Of a stretch of 52,139 bases of DNA, positions 51,828-52,139 are shown one piece after another. Location: assembly GCF_008373765.1 (NCBI RefSeq), contig NZ_VUJW01000007.1, positions 2,501 to 54,639 of the forward strand. Reading direction: 5' to 3'. The stretch comes from Nocardioides antri (GTDB lineage Bacteria; Actinomycetota; Actinomycetes; Propionibacteriales; Nocardioidaceae). Below the pieces are notes generated by a model. The model made no database searches. It was not told the DNA's origin and saw only the letters and a list, made by a program, of their open reading frames with translations. Each line of letters opens with the position of its first letter. Positions within the stretch are counted from its first letter, which is position 1. The translations under genes and the position numbers were made by a program.

Positions 51828-52139
51828 GTGGTCGCGCAGCTGATGCCCCGGCCGCACCCGATCACGGCCTGCGCCGACCAGCTGTCCGCCGCGCTCGCGG
51901 ATGTCGCTGGGGTGCCGGCGGTGTACATGAGCCCCGCCGACAAGCGCGCCGCGCTGCTGGCGCTGACCGCCGCCGAGCGGAGGCTGGCGGAGCTGAGGCT
52001 GCGGGTGATGGCCGCGTCGGCCGACGTCGCCGACGCCGTCGGCGCCCGGGACGTGGAGGCGTGGCTGGCGTCGCGAACCCAGGCCGAGTCCGCCGTGGCC
52101 CGCGCCGCGCAAGAACTCGCCAACGCTCTGGACTGCCGG
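51828..52139 (+). CDS. DUF222 / 13E12 repeat family protein, 3'-truncated by the window
   Basis: The visible 104 codons start with GTG at 51828 behind a GGGAGG site. They read as the helical N-terminal DUF222 region of actinobacterial 13E12-type proteins, with SPADKRAALLALTAAERRLAEL, an RLRVMAASADVADAVGARD stretch and WLASRTQ. Full-length members usually end in an HNH endonuclease motif, which would lie beyond the right edge. An in-frame ATG at 51792 is an alternative start without a ribosome-binding site. These genes are often multicopy and linked to repeats, as here. Confidence 0.87.
   Translation, partial: MVAQLMPRPHPITACADQLSAALADVAGVPAVYMSPADKRAALLALTAAERRLAELRLRVMAASADVADAVGARDVEAWLASRTQAESAVARAAQELANALDCR

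Overview
The window is high-GC DNA from an actinobacterium. The evidence is dense GTG starts, 4-bp GTGA/ATGA gene overlaps, DUF3145 and DUF3052 proteins, a FasR-type FAS-II operon, a homodimeric AceE, a SARP/AfsR-like regulator and a 13E12-type (DUF222) gene at the right edge. A Nocardioides-like member of the Nocardioidaceae fits best, but that is inference. The sequence starts inside a 23S rRNA gene.

Layout. 1-3064: end of an rRNA operon (23S, spacer, 5S, terminator). 3148-6375: housekeeping and unknown genes (TPR-like protein, membrane-anchored protein, hydrolase, DUF3145). 6454-12915, minus strand: fatty-acid synthesis operon fasR-fabD-fabH-acpP-fabF-accD, with an operator-like palindrome before fabD and an unusual biotinyl-like tail on FabD. 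13054-21010: central metabolism (hydrolase, aceE, DUF3052, acyl-CoA synthetase, AhpE-like peroxiredoxin, tRNA-Val, acetate kinase). 21100-28307: a cluster around a 1057-residue SARP/NB-ARC/TPR regulator, with a four-helix membrane protein, an HMA metal-binding protein, a DHA2 efflux pump, Cys-rich and secreted small proteins, and a superinfection-immunity-like protein. 28430-32606: two facing signalling modules, each starting with an exported aspartate-rich protein followed by a kinase (a Ser/Thr kinase on one side, a histidine kinase with its OmpR-type regulator on the other). 32751-34301: second acyl-CoA synthetase. 34728-41404: cobalamin riboswitch and aerobic B12 genes cobN-cobF-cobQ-cobK. 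41470-45738: small unknown proteins, including a 36-residue protein behind a sigma-F/B-type promoter, an M14 peptidase, a tandem P-loop protein and a TetR regulator. 45785-49845: three exported proteins, the middle one a frameshifted lipase. 49884-51641: a DUF429-RelA/SpoT fusion. 51659-52139: terminator, palindromic repeat and the truncated DUF222 gene.

The strongest new signals are regulatory. Four pairs of GGACAG spaced exactly 11 bp apart sit before four genes flanking the SARP regulator, each in the orientation of its gene. This is the geometry expected of SARP binding sites and defines a candidate local regulon. Separately, CTCTCAC-like heptamers, also at 11-bp pitch, precede both aspartate-rich exported protein genes, suggesting that one OmpR-family regulator controls both kinase modules. 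Other points of interest are the fusion of DUF429 to an alarmone-synthetase fold whose catalytic Glu position holds Gln, the FabD with a non-biotinylatable carrier-like domain encoded in the same operon as an acyl-CoA carboxyltransferase, and three short repeats inserted in frame in cobN.

All calls come from reading the sequence. No database search or structure prediction was run.
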